Below are positions 53,060 to 62,049 of a DNA stretch of 64,000 bases, piece by piece (position 1 is the first letter of the stretch; every line of letters begins with the position of its first letter). Under the pieces are notes generated by a model. That model had not been told where the DNA came from. It worked only from the letters and a program-made list of their open reading frames with translations, and ran no database searches. This stretch comes from Actinomycetota bacterium (GTDB lineage: Bacteria > Actinomycetota > Actinomycetes > S36-B12 > CAIYMF01). The translations under genes were made by a program, and so were the position numbers. The stretch spans positions 30,259 through 94,258 of the forward strand of contig JAPLAU010000031.1 of assembly GCA_026393115.1 (NCBI GenBank). The letters run 5' to 3'.

Positions 53060-53878
53060 ATGCCCGCGCCCCTCGCCACGCCCTTCGACGATCCCGGCGC
53101 AGTCGCCACTGAGGCCGCCCGCACGATTGCTCATCGCACGGGAGTGCTGGGGCACGACATTGCCGTGGTGCTGGGTTCGGGCTGGGCAGATGCCGCTGAC
53201 GCGCTGGGCCAGACCGTCGCCGAACTCAGCCAGAGCGAAGTGCCCGGCTTTCCTGAGGCACCCGTCGTCGGTCACGCTGGAAAGATCCGAAGTATTCGCG
53301 CCGGAGACCGCGCCGTGCTCGCCTTCCTCGGTCGAACACACCTGTATCAAGGCCTCGGAGTCGACGCCACCGTTCACTACGTCCGTACTGCTGCCGCAGC
53401 GGGATGCAGAGCTCTTGTGGTGACCAACGGCTGCGGAGGTCTGCAGTCTGAGTGGGCTCCCGGCACTCCGGTGCTAATCCGCGATCACATCAACCTCACC
53501 GGAATCACTCCCCTTCGCGGGGCCACCTTCATTGACCTCACTCAGGCATACTCGCCACGCCTGCGCGCACTCGCTCAGGTGGTTTCCCCCGGAATCCCCG
53601 ACGGCGTCTACGTGCAATTCCACGGCCCCCAATTCGAAACCCCCGCCGAAATCGGCATGGTGCGTGCCATCGGAGGAGATCTCGTGGGAATGTCGACCGC
53701 GGTCGAAGTCATCGCAGCACGTGAGGTCGGACTCGAGGTTCTCGGAATCTCACTGGTCACCAACTACGCGGCCGGAATGACCGGTCAGCCCATCACCTCA
53801 GAAGAGGTTCTCGACACCGGACACGCGTCGGCCACGCGCGTCGGTGACCTTCTCGCGCGCCTACTCCCCGAGGTCTGA
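53060..53878 (+). CDS. Purine nucleoside phosphorylase
   Basis: Trimeric-type purine nucleoside phosphorylase of 272 residues, splitting inosine or guanosine with phosphate. AVVLGSGWADAADALG carries the phosphate-binding serine, HAGKIRSIR and VTNGCGGLQ the next motifs, FHGPQFETPAEIGMVRAIGGDLVGMSTAVEVIAAREVGLEVLGISLVTNYAAGM the ribose and base site. The chosen ATG (53060) follows TACGGT by six bases and gives the usual length; an ATG at 53024 with a weak GAGG is an alternative. The stop is followed at once by pmmB, in which a pentose or hexose phosphomutase could use the ribose-1-phosphate product. Confidence 0.93.
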   Translation: MPAPLATPFDDPGAVATEAARTIAHRTGVLGHDIAVVLGSGWADAADALGQTVAELSQSEVPGFPEAPVVGHAGKIRSIRAGDRAVLAFLGRTHLYQGLGVDATVHYVRTAAAAGCRALVVTNGCGGLQSEWAPGTPVLIRDHINLTGITPLRGATFIDLTQAYSPRLRALAQVVSPGIPDGVYVQFHGPQFETPAEIGMVRAIGGDLVGMSTAVEVIAAREVGLEVLGISLVTNYAAGMTGQPITSEEVLDTGHASATRVGDLLARLLPEV

Positions 53879-53879
53879 G

Positions 53880-55547
53880 GTGAACCTCGAGCCCTCCCTG
53901 GCCCTCCGAGTGCGCACGTGGATCGACGACGATCCCGACCCACTCACTCGGGCAGAACTTGAAGCGACTCTGGCCGATGCGCAGTCCGGTGACGTCACAG
54001 CCGCCGGCCACCTCGAATCGGCCTTCAACGGCACTTTGCAATTTGGCACCGCGGGACTACGTGGTCAGATGGGCGGTGGCCCTCACCGGATGAATAGCGC
54101 AGTCGTGCGCCGTGCCTCTGCGGGACTTGCCGCGCATGTGGTGGCCACCAACGGTCGCACGGCCGTCATCGGGTACGACGCGCGTCATCAGTCCGAACAA
54201 TTTGCCCGTGACACCGCTGCCGTGATGAGTGCTGCCGGGCTGGAGGTGTTCGTCCTGCCAGAACCTCTGCCCACTCCCGTTCTCGCCTACGCAGTGCGAC
54301 GCCTGAGTGCTGACGTGGGCGTCATGATCACCGCCAGCCACAATCCGGCGCTCGACAACGGCTACAAGGTCTATCTCGCAGGCGGATCACAACTGGCGCC
54401 ACCCACCGACGCTGCGATCGCCACCCTCATCGATGCGGTGGGTCCGGTGCGTGCAATTCCCGTGGGCGACCGGTGGGTCACCCTCGGAGACGAATTGCTC
54501 AACGACTACCTCACCGATGCAGCGAATGTGGTCGCTGCCGCTTCACCTCGCACGCTGTCGATTGTGCACACCGCGATGCACGGCGTTGGTACCCGCACGT
54601 TCACCGAGGCACTAGCCCGCGCCGGCTTCGATCCCGCTACCGAGGTCGTCGAGCAGCGCGACCCCGATCCCGACTTTCCGACGGTCGCATTTCCCAACCC
54701 CGAGGAGACGGGCGCGATGGATCTTGCACTCGCAATGGCGGCACGCTGCAACGCCGATGTGCTGATCGCGCACGATCCCGATGCCGACCGATGTGCCGTG
54801 GGAATCGCGAGCAACGAGGCACACCGCATGCTCAGCGGCGACGACGTGGGTTCACTGCTCGCCTGGTGGGCCATTGATCGTGCACGCCGGGGGTGGGCGC
54901 CTGTAACGCACGGAACGTTTGCTTGCTCAATCGTCTCGTCGTCACTGCTCGGCTCGATCGCCGCAGACGCCGGGCTTCGCCACCAGGAAACACTCACGGG
55001 ATTCAAATGGATCGGCGCTATTCCCGATCTCGCCTACGGATACGAAGAAGCCCTCGGCTACTGCGTCGATCCCGAGCATGTGCGAGACAAGGACGGCATT
55101 ACTGCCGCCCTTCGAGTTGCTGAAATGGTGGCGACGCTCAAGGCCGAGAGCAGCACGGTTGACGACGTACTCGACGAACTGGCACGTACCCACGGGGTGC
55201 ATGCCACGTCGCAATTGTCACTGCGCTTCGCTGATGTCAGTGAGGTGGCGCCCCTGATCGCCAGTTTGCGCGAGAATCCACCATCACAACTCGGATCGTT
55301 AGCCATCACCGACGTCGCCGATCTCGCGGTCGGCTATGGCGGGCTCGCACCTACCGAAGGCCTTCGATACTCACTGGGCAACTCTGGCCGCGTGATTGTG
55401 AGGCCGAGTGGAACAGAGCCGAAGCTCAAGTGCTACCTCGAAGTGGTGGTACCCGTGTCCGAAAGCGACGTGAATGTCGCTCGCACACAAGCCGACGTCT
55501 TACTCAAAGCGATCCGCGATGACTTGTTCTCACGCTTACAAGCCTGA
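53880..55547 (+). CDS. pmmB: Phosphohexomutase/phosphopentomutase (PmmB-type)
   Basis: A 555-residue alpha-D-phosphohexomutase of the longer PMM/PGM type. FGTAGLRGQMGGG opens the catalytic region, ITASHNPALDNGYKVY has the phosphoserine Ser153, DPDADRCAVG is the metal loop, GFKWIG and EEALGYCVDP form the sugar loop, and RPSGTEPKLKCYLEV the phosphate loop. Co-transcription with purine nucleoside phosphorylase (GTG start two bases after its stop, with GAGG upstream) suggests that it converts ribose-1-phosphate to ribose-5-phosphate, as PmmB-like proteins may do, rather than mannose phosphate; manB at 7936 covers the latter. This is inference from context. Its end overlaps the acetyltransferase on the other strand by 12 bases. 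Confidence 0.9.
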   Translation: MNLEPSLALRVRTWIDDDPDPLTRAELEATLADAQSGDVTAAGHLESAFNGTLQFGTAGLRGQMGGGPHRMNSAVVRRASAGLAAHVVATNGRTAVIGYDARHQSEQFARDTAAVMSAAGLEVFVLPEPLPTPVLAYAVRRLSADVGVMITASHNPALDNGYKVYLAGGSQLAPPTDAAIATLIDAVGPVRAIPVGDRWVTLGDELLNDYLTDAANVVAAASPRTLSIVHTAMHGVGTRTFTEALARAGFDPATEVVEQRDPDPDFPTVAFPNPEETGAMDLALAMAARCNADVLIAHDPDADRCAVGIASNEAHRMLSGDDVGSLLAWWAIDRARRGWAPVTHGTFACSIVSSSLLGSIAADAGLRHQETLTGFKWIGAIPDLAYGYEEALGYCVDPEHVRDKDGITAALRVAEMVATLKAESSTVDDVLDELARTHGVHATSQLSLRFADVSEVAPLIASLRENPPSQLGSLAITDVADLAVGYGGLAPTEGLRYSLGNSGRVIVRPSGTEPKLKCYLEVVVPVSESDVNVARTQADVLLKAIRDDLFSRLQA

Positions 55548-56048
55548 ACGCAACTCGTCACCTCGTACGAAGGAGTACGAGTACAAATCGTGCCGGCCGT
55601 CGACTCGTTGCTGCGCCGACCTCAATACGCCCTCGCGCGTGAAGCCCGCTTTTTCGAGTGCCCGCTGCTCGGCAATGTTCGTCACGTCAGTTGACGCTTC
55701 CACGCGATCGAGCGGCGACGTTACCAGCAGATAACGGGCCAGCAGTCCTTGCGCGACTGACCCGATGCCACGACCCTGCGCGGATTCGGTGAGCCCGATG
55801 CCAATGTTCCACGCGCATGAGCCGAGGTTGGGGCCGTAGTGCACCCGGTGCCAGCCGACGTGGCCGACAGCGATTCCGTCGCACTCGACAACCAGCCGCT
55901 CGATGTGGCCCGCCGTCTGACTGAGTGGCAGCTTCTCACCCCATTCGTCGTACTCGGAACTCGAATCGGGTAAGGGCTCACCGTCGATGGGCGGCCGCAG
56001 GATGACCACGCCACCTGTCGGTGTGCGCCCTTCAAGAATGGCACTCAT
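55536..56048 (-). CDS. GNAT family N-acetyltransferase
   Basis: A 170-residue acetyltransferase. VVECDGIAVGHVGWHRVHYGPNLGSCAWNIGIGLTESAQGRGIGSVAQGLLARYLL carries beta-strand 4 and the acetyl-CoA loop QGRGIG, and the end YSYSFVRGDE is typical of RimJ/RimL-type enzymes that acetylate small molecules or protein N-termini. Its start overlaps the stop of the decarboxylase gene by four bases (ATGA), so the two are translated together and could modify the same amine or amino acid pathway; that is inference. It converges on pmmB with a 12-base overlap. Confidence 0.88.
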   Translation of the reverse strand: MSAILEGRTPTGGVVILRPPIDGEPLPDSSSEYDEWGEKLPLSQTAGHIERLVVECDGIAVGHVGWHRVHYGPNLGSCAWNIGIGLTESAQGRGIGSVAQGLLARYLLVTSPLDRVEASTDVTNIAEQRALEKAGFTREGVLRSAQQRVDGRHDLYSYSFVRGDELRSGL

Positions 56049-57418
56049 GCCATCGCGTCTAACACCTCGACGACCATCTCAACCGTGGTCGCCGGGTGGA
56101 GGAATGACAGTCGTCCCACCAATTCACCATCCCAGCGAGTGGGCTGAACGAAGGCACGCTGACGCTCGAGCAGATCGGTTGACCACCGCCCATACTCGTC
56201 AGCACCCCACCCCTCGCGACGGAAGATCACGTTCGACAATTCCGGTTCGCGCAGCAAGGTCAGGTACGGTCGCTCGTGCACGAGTTCGACAGTGGTGCGC
56301 GTGAGTTCAATGGCCGCCTCGACCGCATCGCGATAGGCGTCGAGTCCGTTGACTGCCATCGAGAACCACAACGGAAGTCCGCGCGCGCGCCGGGTGAGGT
56401 GATAGGCGTAGTCGGTCGGATTCCATTCATCGGGATCATCACCGTGAATGGAATCAAGGTACGGCGCATCTTGAGTGTGCACGGCCTTCGCCAATGACGG
56501 CTCGCGGTAGAGAAGCGCTGCGCAGTCGAACGGTGCGAACAACCACTTGTGCGGATCAATGACGAGCGAATCAGCGTGCTCAATACCGTCGTAACGGCTG
56601 CGCACCGACGCGGCCAGCAGCCCCGCACCTCCATACGCAGCGTCCACGTGAAACCAGATGTCGCGACCCTTGATCGCGGCAGCAACTCCGGCGAGGTCAT
56701 CGATGATGCCCGCGTTGGTTGTTCCAGCGGTTGCCACGATCGCGCACACGTCTTGCGAATGTCCGTCAACGTCGAAGGCAGCACGCACTGCTTCTTCGTT
56801 GAGTCGTCGATCGAGGGTGGGAATGACCAACGCCTCGAGATCAAGCATCCGCAGGGAATTGGCAATCGACGAATGGGCTTGGCCGCTCACCGCGACACGC
56901 AAGCGAGCGCGCGGATCGCCAAGGCGTCGACGCGCCGTCTCGCGCGCCACGACCAGGGCCGACAAGTTGCCGGCAGATCCACCTGAAACGAACGTGCCAC
57001 CTGCACTGGCCGGTAGCCCCGCGAGATCACTGAGCACCCGCAACACCTGATTCTCGGCGGCCACTGCACCGGCCGCTTCCAGCCATGAGATGCCTTGAAG
57101 CGACGCACACGACACGACCGTGTCGAAGAGCAGAGCCGCCTTGGTCGGGGCACTGGGAATGAACGACATGAACCGCGGCGAGTCAGCGGAGATGACATGC
57201 GGCGCGAGGCGCGTGGCATAGATCTCCAATACCTCGGAAGCGTCGCGCCCTTCGTCGGTGATCACGCCGGTGAGCGCCTGCGCGAGGTCAGCCGCGTGGC
57301 CTGGATGATCGAGGGGCGCCTCGGCCATCGCCAGTCGATTTCGGACATAGCCCAGGACGAGGTCAGTCATCTGGGGATCGAAGGTGTGCATGCGCGCAGG
57401 ATCTCGGGGAGAGGACAC
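56045..57418 (-). CDS. PLP-dependent amino acid decarboxylase (group II)
   Basis: A 457-residue pyridoxal phosphate enzyme of the aromatic-L-amino-acid/glutamate decarboxylase family. GGTFVSGGSAGNLSALVVARE binds the cofactor phosphate, VATAGTTNAGIIDD and WFHVDAAYGGAGLL (ring-stacking and Asp) follow, and DPHKWLFAPFDCA holds the Schiff-base Lys291. The presumed product is an amine or beta-amino acid; the exact substrate (Tyr, Trp, Glu or Asp) cannot be read off. The GTG start lies seven bases after TACCCT, so the transcript is probably leaderless, and the start is only 40 bases from the divergent tandem acetyltransferase. The partner GNAT gene downstream overlaps its end. Confidence 0.9.
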   Translation of the reverse strand: MSSPRDPARMHTFDPQMTDLVLGYVRNRLAMAEAPLDHPGHAADLAQALTGVITDEGRDASEVLEIYATRLAPHVISADSPRFMSFIPSAPTKAALLFDTVVSCASLQGISWLEAAGAVAAENQVLRVLSDLAGLPASAGGTFVSGGSAGNLSALVVARETARRRLGDPRARLRVAVSGQAHSSIANSLRMLDLEALVIPTLDRRLNEEAVRAAFDVDGHSQDVCAIVATAGTTNAGIIDDLAGVAAAIKGRDIWFHVDAAYGGAGLLAASVRSRYDGIEHADSLVIDPHKWLFAPFDCAALLYREPSLAKAVHTQDAPYLDSIHGDDPDEWNPTDYAYHLTRRARGLPLWFSMAVNGLDAYRDAVEAAIELTRTTVELVHERPYLTLLREPELSNVIFRREGWGADEYGRWSTDLLERQRAFVQPTRWDGELVGRLSFLHPATTVEMVVEVLDAMA

Positions 57419-57458
57419 TCTGTAGAGGGTAGCGGCACGATTCGCTAGCGTGGCCAGC

Positions 57459-59000
57459 GTGACAGTAGAGCCCGACTGGGGCGTTCCAATCGAGGCGGTA
57501 TCCGGAAGGCCAGGTTTTCCTACCGTCTACTTCGCGCGCGACATGCGCGACGAAGGCGCCGTCGCCGACTTACTGCCCCGAACGCCCTCGCAGGAATCTG
57601 TGGCCGATCTTCTACTGAACCGTCTACCGGGGTGGCAGGTGGCGGCTGAGCCCGATCTAGGCCGTCGCTTACTCGCTCGCGGAGCCACGATCGCCCGCCA
57701 TGCCCACACGATGGCGATCGATACCTCGCTCGCACCCGATAGTTGGCGCGACGTTGAACCCGGACCCGGACTCCGCATCGAAGCTATTGACATCGCCACC
57801 CTCAGCCCCAACGCACTCATGCCGTCGCAGATCGCTGCGTACCCGCCCGGTCACCCCGACCATGAGGACGAAACCGGAACACTCGGCCTGCTGGTCATGA
57901 TCATGGGCGGTGATGTCGTGGGTGATTTGTTGCCCGAGTCGTCTGTCGTCTGGGCAGGAGACACCGTCGTTGCGGGGCTCATCGTCAACCAACGCGCTGG
58001 AACCTCACCCGCCGGAGGCGCGTGGGTAGCGGACGTGTGGCGACACCCGGACTATCCGGGCACGGGCACCGTTCTCCTCCAACGCGCGATCGTCGCCATG
58101 CGCGACCGAGGAGAGACACACCTGACTCTCACCGTGACGGAAGGAAACCCGGCACGAGCGCGATACGACAAGCTGGGCTTCGTTCACGCCACGGAGGCTC
58201 TTCGAGTGAAACTGCCGGCGGGCACCATCGATGATGGCGCAGCAACAGCAACCGGCTGGTACCTCGAATCCTGGCGGCTGCGAGCGCGCCGATGTACTCC
58301 CATCGACGACCACACGTTCACCGTGCATGATGAGCGATTCCCTGACTCGTTCGAGCACAATCGACTTATCACCGACACTCCACGCAGCGGTAATGAGCTA
58401 CTCGCACTCGTCGACGAGCATCTGCTCGAAAGTGGCTTCCGACAGATCGAAGTGCTCGGAGGCCTCGATTCAGAAGCAATCCTGATGCTGACGGACACGG
58501 GGTACGTGCACCACGAGATCGTGCTGATGTCTCGCCGCGCCCTTCCGAGCGACGATTGCGCGAGCGATCAGCGTGTGGCTGTGGTTGACGAAAGTGTGGT
58601 CGCACCTTTCATCGCCGAGCAATGGCGCATCGACCTTCCTGACGCGACCGACGAGGTCATCACTCAACTCGTTGCTCGGCGCGAAGTCATCGACGTGGGT
58701 TCGCGAGTTATTCGACTTGCTGCCTTCGTCAACGAGCGCGTGGTCGGAAGCGTCGATGTCGTGATGCGCGGCCCGATCGCAGAGGTCGACGCGCTCGGGG
58801 TCAATCCAGAGTTTCGCCAGCAGGGCCTCGGCGATGCCTTGTTTGCGGCCGCACACGCGGAGGCAGTGGCGTTGGGCTGCGAGGTATTACTACTTGGCGC
58901 TTTGCATGATGACTGGCCACGCGAATGGTACGAGCGGCTGGGGTATGTCGCGGTGGCAACGTCGCACGATTTTACGTTGCCGAAAGCAGAGCCTGCCTAG
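57459..59000 (+). CDS. Tandem GNAT acetyltransferase
   Basis: A 513-residue protein holding two acetyltransferase domains. The first (about 60-275) has [53 protein letters not shown], the second (about 370-510) has [32 protein letters not shown] and WYERLGY. Both retain an acetyl-CoA pyrophosphate loop (PGTGTV and QQGLGDA). It resembles the two-domain plan of mycothiol synthase but is about 200 residues longer, so I would not call it MshD. The GTG start at 57459 follows TAGCGT by seven bases. It is divergent from the decarboxylase with 40 bases between, and its end overlaps the adenosine deaminase stop by four bases. Confidence 0.83.
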   Translation: MTVEPDWGVPIEAVSGRPGFPTVYFARDMRDEGAVADLLPRTPSQESVADLLLNRLPGWQVAAEPDLGRRLLARGATIARHAHTMAIDTSLAPDSWRDVEPGPGLRIEAIDIATLSPNALMPSQIAAYPPGHPDHEDETGTLGLLVMIMGGDVVGDLLPESSVVWAGDTVVAGLIVNQRAGTSPAGGAWVADVWRHPDYPGTGTVLLQRAIVAMRDRGETHLTLTVTEGNPARARYDKLGFVHATEALRVKLPAGTIDDGAATATGWYLESWRLRARRCTPIDDHTFTVHDERFPDSFEHNRLITDTPRSGNELLALVDEHLLESGFRQIEVLGGLDSEAILMLTDTGYVHHEIVLMSRRALPSDDCASDQRVAVVDESVVAPFIAEQWRIDLPDATDEVITQLVARREVIDVGSRVIRLAAFVNERVVGSVDVVMRGPIAEVDALGVNPEFRQQGLGDALFAAAHAEAVALGCEVLLLGALHDDWPREWYERLGYVAVATSHDFTLPKAEPA

Positions 59001-60112
59001 TTGTCGGTTGCGCCGTCGCGCTCAGCAATGAGTTGCCCGTAGCCGGGCTTGATGACGTCGTCGATGAGTGCAAGTCGCTCATCGAAGTGCAGGAATGAAC
59101 TCTTCATCGCATTCACCGTTACCCATCGAAACTCTTCGAGTCCCCAGCCGAGTGCTTCGGACAGTTGCAACATCTCGTTGGTCATCGAAGTATCACTCAT
59201 CAAACGGTTGTCAGTATTGAGCGTGACCCGAAAGCGCAGACGTGACAGGACGTCGATGGGATGGTCAGCAAGGGAAGTCGCCGCCCCGGTCATCACATTG
59301 GACGTGGGGCACAGTTCAAGTGGTATGCGACGATCGCGCACGTAGGAAGCCAACGGACCCAGTTCGATCTGACCGTCAGGGTGCACCGTGATGTCATCGA
59401 TGATGCGCACTCCGTGACCGAGTCGGTCAGCTCCGCACCATTGAATTGCTTCCCAAATACTGGGTAGGCCAAAAGCTTCACCCGCATGAATCGTGAAGTG
59501 AGCATTCTCGCGCTGCAGATATTCGAACGCACCCAGATGTCTGGTGGGCGGATAGCCCGCCTCGGCGCCCGCAATGTCGAAGCCGACCACACCCTGATCG
59601 CGGAAGCGAACTGCTAATTCAGCAATCTGCTGCGACCTCGCGGCCGTGCGCATCGCGGTGAGAAGGACACCAATGCGAATAGAACGGCCATCAATAGCAG
59701 CCAGCGCAACGCCTTCGGCGAATCCAGCGAGGACCGCTTCAACAATTGCATCGAGGCCCAGCCCCTGCTCAGTGTGCAACTCGGGTGCGAATCTCACTTC
59801 GGCATACACGACCGAATCAGAAGCGAGATCAACGGCGCATTCACGAGCAACGCGAACGAGTGACTGCGCTGTCTGCATGACGGCCACCGTGTGCGCGAAT
59901 GTCTCAAGGTACTGAACCAGCGAGCCCGAGCGAGCCGCCTCATGAAACCACTTTGCGAGTTCATCAACCTGGGTCGAGGGAAGCACGTGTCGGCACTCGT
60001 CGGCCAACTCAATCACCGTCTGGGGCCTCAGCCCTCCGTCGAGGTGATCGTGAAGCAACACCTTCGGTGCGCGCCGCGCTCGCAGTACGTCCGCTGCCGT
60101 GGGGGTTGTCAT
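58997..60112 (-). CDS. add: Adenosine deaminase
   Basis: Zinc enzyme of 371 residues turning adenosine into inosine for purine salvage. [12 protein letters not shown] gives the metal histidines, [16 protein letters not shown] is conserved, [10 protein letters not shown] holds the catalytic Glu and a metal His, DRLGHGVRI carries another histidine, and [17 protein letters not shown] has the metal Asp (usually LNTDDP). The ATG at 60112 was chosen because GGAG lies upstream at good spacing; the frame from 60286 adds 58 unrelated residues. The purine nucleoside phosphorylase at 53060 would take the inosine further. It lies 42 bases or so from a 21-bp tandem repeat that follows the mutase gene. Confidence 0.94.
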   Translation of the reverse strand: MTTPTAADVLRARRAPKVLLHDHLDGGLRPQTVIELADECRHVLPSTQVDELAKWFHEAARSGSLVQYLETFAHTVAVMQTAQSLVRVARECAVDLASDSVVYAEVRFAPELHTEQGLGLDAIVEAVLAGFAEGVALAAIDGRSIRIGVLLTAMRTAARSQQIAELAVRFRDQGVVGFDIAGAEAGYPPTRHLGAFEYLQRENAHFTIHAGEAFGLPSIWEAIQWCGADRLGHGVRIIDDITVHPDGQIELGPLASYVRDRRIPLELCPTSNVMTGAATSLADHPIDVLSRLRFRVTLNTDNRLMSDTSMTNEMLQLSEALGWGLEEFRWVTVNAMKSSFLHFDERLALIDDVIKPGYGQLIAERDGATDN

Positions 60113-60190
60113 TTCAGGCTCCGAATCGATCGTTGGCGGTAGCCCGACCCTACGCCCGGTTAGCGAGGTCGTGCGGTCCAAATACCGAGT

Positions 60191-60232
60191 CGATTTGTGG
60201 CAAAGCCTGGACGATTGGTGGCAAAGCCTGCA
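60191..60232. repeat. 21-bp tandem repeat, two copies
   Basis: Unit CGATTTGTGGCAAAGCCTGG (20 of 21 bases) at 60191-60211 is repeated at 60212-60232 with two changes. Each contains GGCAAAGCC, a mini-hairpin. The pair lies between the end of the mutase gene and the start of add, on the two-turn helical period. Confidence 0.85.
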
Positions 60233-60236
60233 CGCT

Positions 60237-61814
60237 CTAGAAAATATCTGGCGGAACGTACTGGCCCCAGACAGCGCGCAGCGCATCGCTGACCTCGCCG
60301 ACAGTCGCGTAGGCGGCCAGTGCTCGCTTCATCGGGTACAGCACATTCTCACCCGACTCCGCCGCCCGAGAGATATCTGCGAGTGCCGCCTCAACCTCAG
60401 AGTTCGAACGGTTGGCGCGCAGCGTGGTAAGTCGCTGCGCTTGCTGTTCACCAATTGCCGGATCAACGCGCAAGGGCTCGTAATGCTCTTCGGCCTCGAC
60501 GGTAAAGCGGTTGACGCCCACGACGACGCGCTCGCCCGAGTCAATTCCTTGCGACACCTCGTAAGCCGACTGCTCAATCTCAGACTTCTGGAAACCACGT
60601 TCAATTGCCGCCACAGCGCCGCCCATGTCTTCAATGCGCGCCATGAGGTCGTTGACACCGGCCTCAATCTCGTCCGTGAGCGCCTCGACGACGTACGACC
60701 CGGCGAAAGGATCGACGGTGTGCGTGATGTCGGTTTCATAGGCCAATACCTGTTGCGTGCGCAGAGCCAACCGGGCGGCCTTCTCGGTGGGAAGTGCGAT
60801 CGCTTCATCAAACGAGTTGGTGTGCAGCGATTGCGTACCACCAAGCACTGCCGCAAGACCTTGCACAGCCACACGCACAAGATTGATCTCAGGCTGCTGC
60901 GCGGTCAACTGCACGCCGGCAGTCTGCGTGTGGAATCGCAGCATCAAACTCTTGGGATCCTTGGCTCCGAATTCATCGCGCATGATGCGCGCCCAAATAC
61001 GACGCGCCGCCCGGAACTTCGCTACTTCCTCGAGCAACGTGGTGCGCGACACGAAGAAGAAGGCCAAACGTGGTGCGAATTCGTCGATCTCCTGACCGCT
61101 GGCGAGGGCTGCCCGTACGTATTCAACTCCGTCAGCCAAGGTGAAGGCGATCTCCTGAACGGGAGTCGCCCCGGCCTCGGCCATGTGGTACCCCGAGATC
61201 GAGATGGTGTTCCAGTTCGGTATCTCGGCACGGCAATAGGCGAAGATGTCGGTGATCAATCGCAGCGAAGCGGCGGGCGGGTAGATATAGGTTCCGCGTG
61301 CGATGTATTCCTTGAGCACATCATTTTGAATCGTGCCGGTGAGTTGGTCGCTGCTGATTCCGTTTTCTTCGGCAACCAATTGATACATGAGCAGCAAGAT
61401 CGCCGCCGGCGAGTTGATGGTCATCGACGTCGAGACCTGATCAAGGGGAATGTCGCGGAAGAGCAGGCGCATGTCCTCGATCGAGTCGATGGCCACGCCG
61501 ACTTTGCCCACCTCGCCATGTGCGAGTGGGTGATCAGAGTCGTAACCCATCTGGGTGGGCAGGTCAAAGGCCACGCTCAGCCCGGTGGTTCCGGCCGCCA
61601 GCAACTGGCGGTACCGAGCATTGGACTCAGCGGCCGTGCCGAATCCGGCGTATTGACGCATGGTCCACGGCCGGCCGGTGTACATCGTTGGATAGACCCC
61701 ACGGGTGTAGGGGTAGCGCCCAGGCTCACCCAGTGCAGTGTCCGGGTCCCATCCGGCTAGGTCAGCAGCCGTGTAGACCGGCTTGAACGGAAAACCCGAC
61801 TCTGTCGTGGCCAT
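60237..61814 (-). CDS. Methylmalonyl-CoA mutase large subunit, catalytic domain only
   Basis: A 525-residue TIM-barrel subunit of adenosylcobalamin-dependent mutase, converting methylmalonyl-CoA to succinyl-Co[24 protein letters not shown] opens the substrate barrel; Tyr55, Arg173 and His210 keep the spacing of the methylmalonyl-CoA mutase residues Tyr89, Arg207 and His244, which argues against isobutyryl- or hydroxyisobutyryl-CoA mutase (these have Phe or Ile and Gln). The C-terminal B12-binding domain (DxHxxG) is missing: the chain ends with YVPPDIF. The partner small subunit is not in the window, so a split enzyme is inferred. GAGGAGGAGCG precedes the ATG. It acts downstream of the propionyl-CoA carboxylase coded at 45-49 kb. 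Confidence 0.9.
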   Translation of the reverse strand: MATTESGFPFKPVYTAADLAGWDPDTALGEPGRYPYTRGVYPTMYTGRPWTMRQYAGFGTAAESNARYRQLLAAGTTGLSVAFDLPTQMGYDSDHPLAHGEVGKVGVAIDSIEDMRLLFRDIPLDQVSTSMTINSPAAILLLMYQLVAEENGISSDQLTGTIQNDVLKEYIARGTYIYPPAASLRLITDIFAYCRAEIPNWNTISISGYHMAEAGATPVQEIAFTLADGVEYVRAALASGQEIDEFAPRLAFFFVSRTTLLEEVAKFRAARRIWARIMRDEFGAKDPKSLMLRFHTQTAGVQLTAQQPEINLVRVAVQGLAAVLGGTQSLHTNSFDEAIALPTEKAARLALRTQQVLAYETDITHTVDPFAGSYVVEALTDEIEAGVNDLMARIEDMGGAVAAIERGFQKSEIEQSAYEVSQGIDSGERVVVGVNRFTVEAEEHYEPLRVDPAIGEQQAQRLTTLRANRSNSEVEAALADISRAAESGENVLYPMKRALAAYATVGEVSDALRAVWGQYVPPDIF

Positions 61815-62049
61815 CGCTCCTCCTCGCGGTTAGGACGGAACCGCCGAGCGGCCGTCGCACACGTGAAAGGCTAGCCGCGCCTGCCGACGGGCTCACACCC
61901 CCTCCGGCACGGCTTCCCATGACGTAGATCACAGCCCTACAGAGCCGTTACGGTCTGGTCGCCTTGCCGCGCCCCCCACTATTATCAAGAGCACCACGGG
62001 ACCCTCGGACGGCCCCGTCACCTCACGTTCTTTGAAGGGTCGGACATAC
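61815..62049. other. Divergent intergenic region mutase/sdh
   Basis: This 235-base gap holds the regulatory region of the sdh operon and of the mutase gene. A Crp/GlxR-like site is listed separately. CACTATTATCAAG (61977-61989) gives an AT-rich patch that could be a -10 region of the sdh promoter. No gene is supported. Confidence 0.55.
61918..61933. promoter_or_regulatory. Crp/GlxR-like site upstream of sdh
   Basis: CATGACGTAGATCACA fits TGTGA-N6-TCACA with a perfect right half and three of five bases in the left half. It lies about 117 bases before the sdh membrane-subunit start. In corynebacteria GlxR is known to act on sdhCAB, which makes this site plausible. Confidence 0.4.

Noticed and set aside
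60099..61760. 553-residue plus-strand frame antisense to the mutase gene
   Set aside because: It mirrors the codons of the clear methylmalonyl-CoA mutase gene; composition is rich in Arg, His and Gly as in typical high-GC antisense frames.
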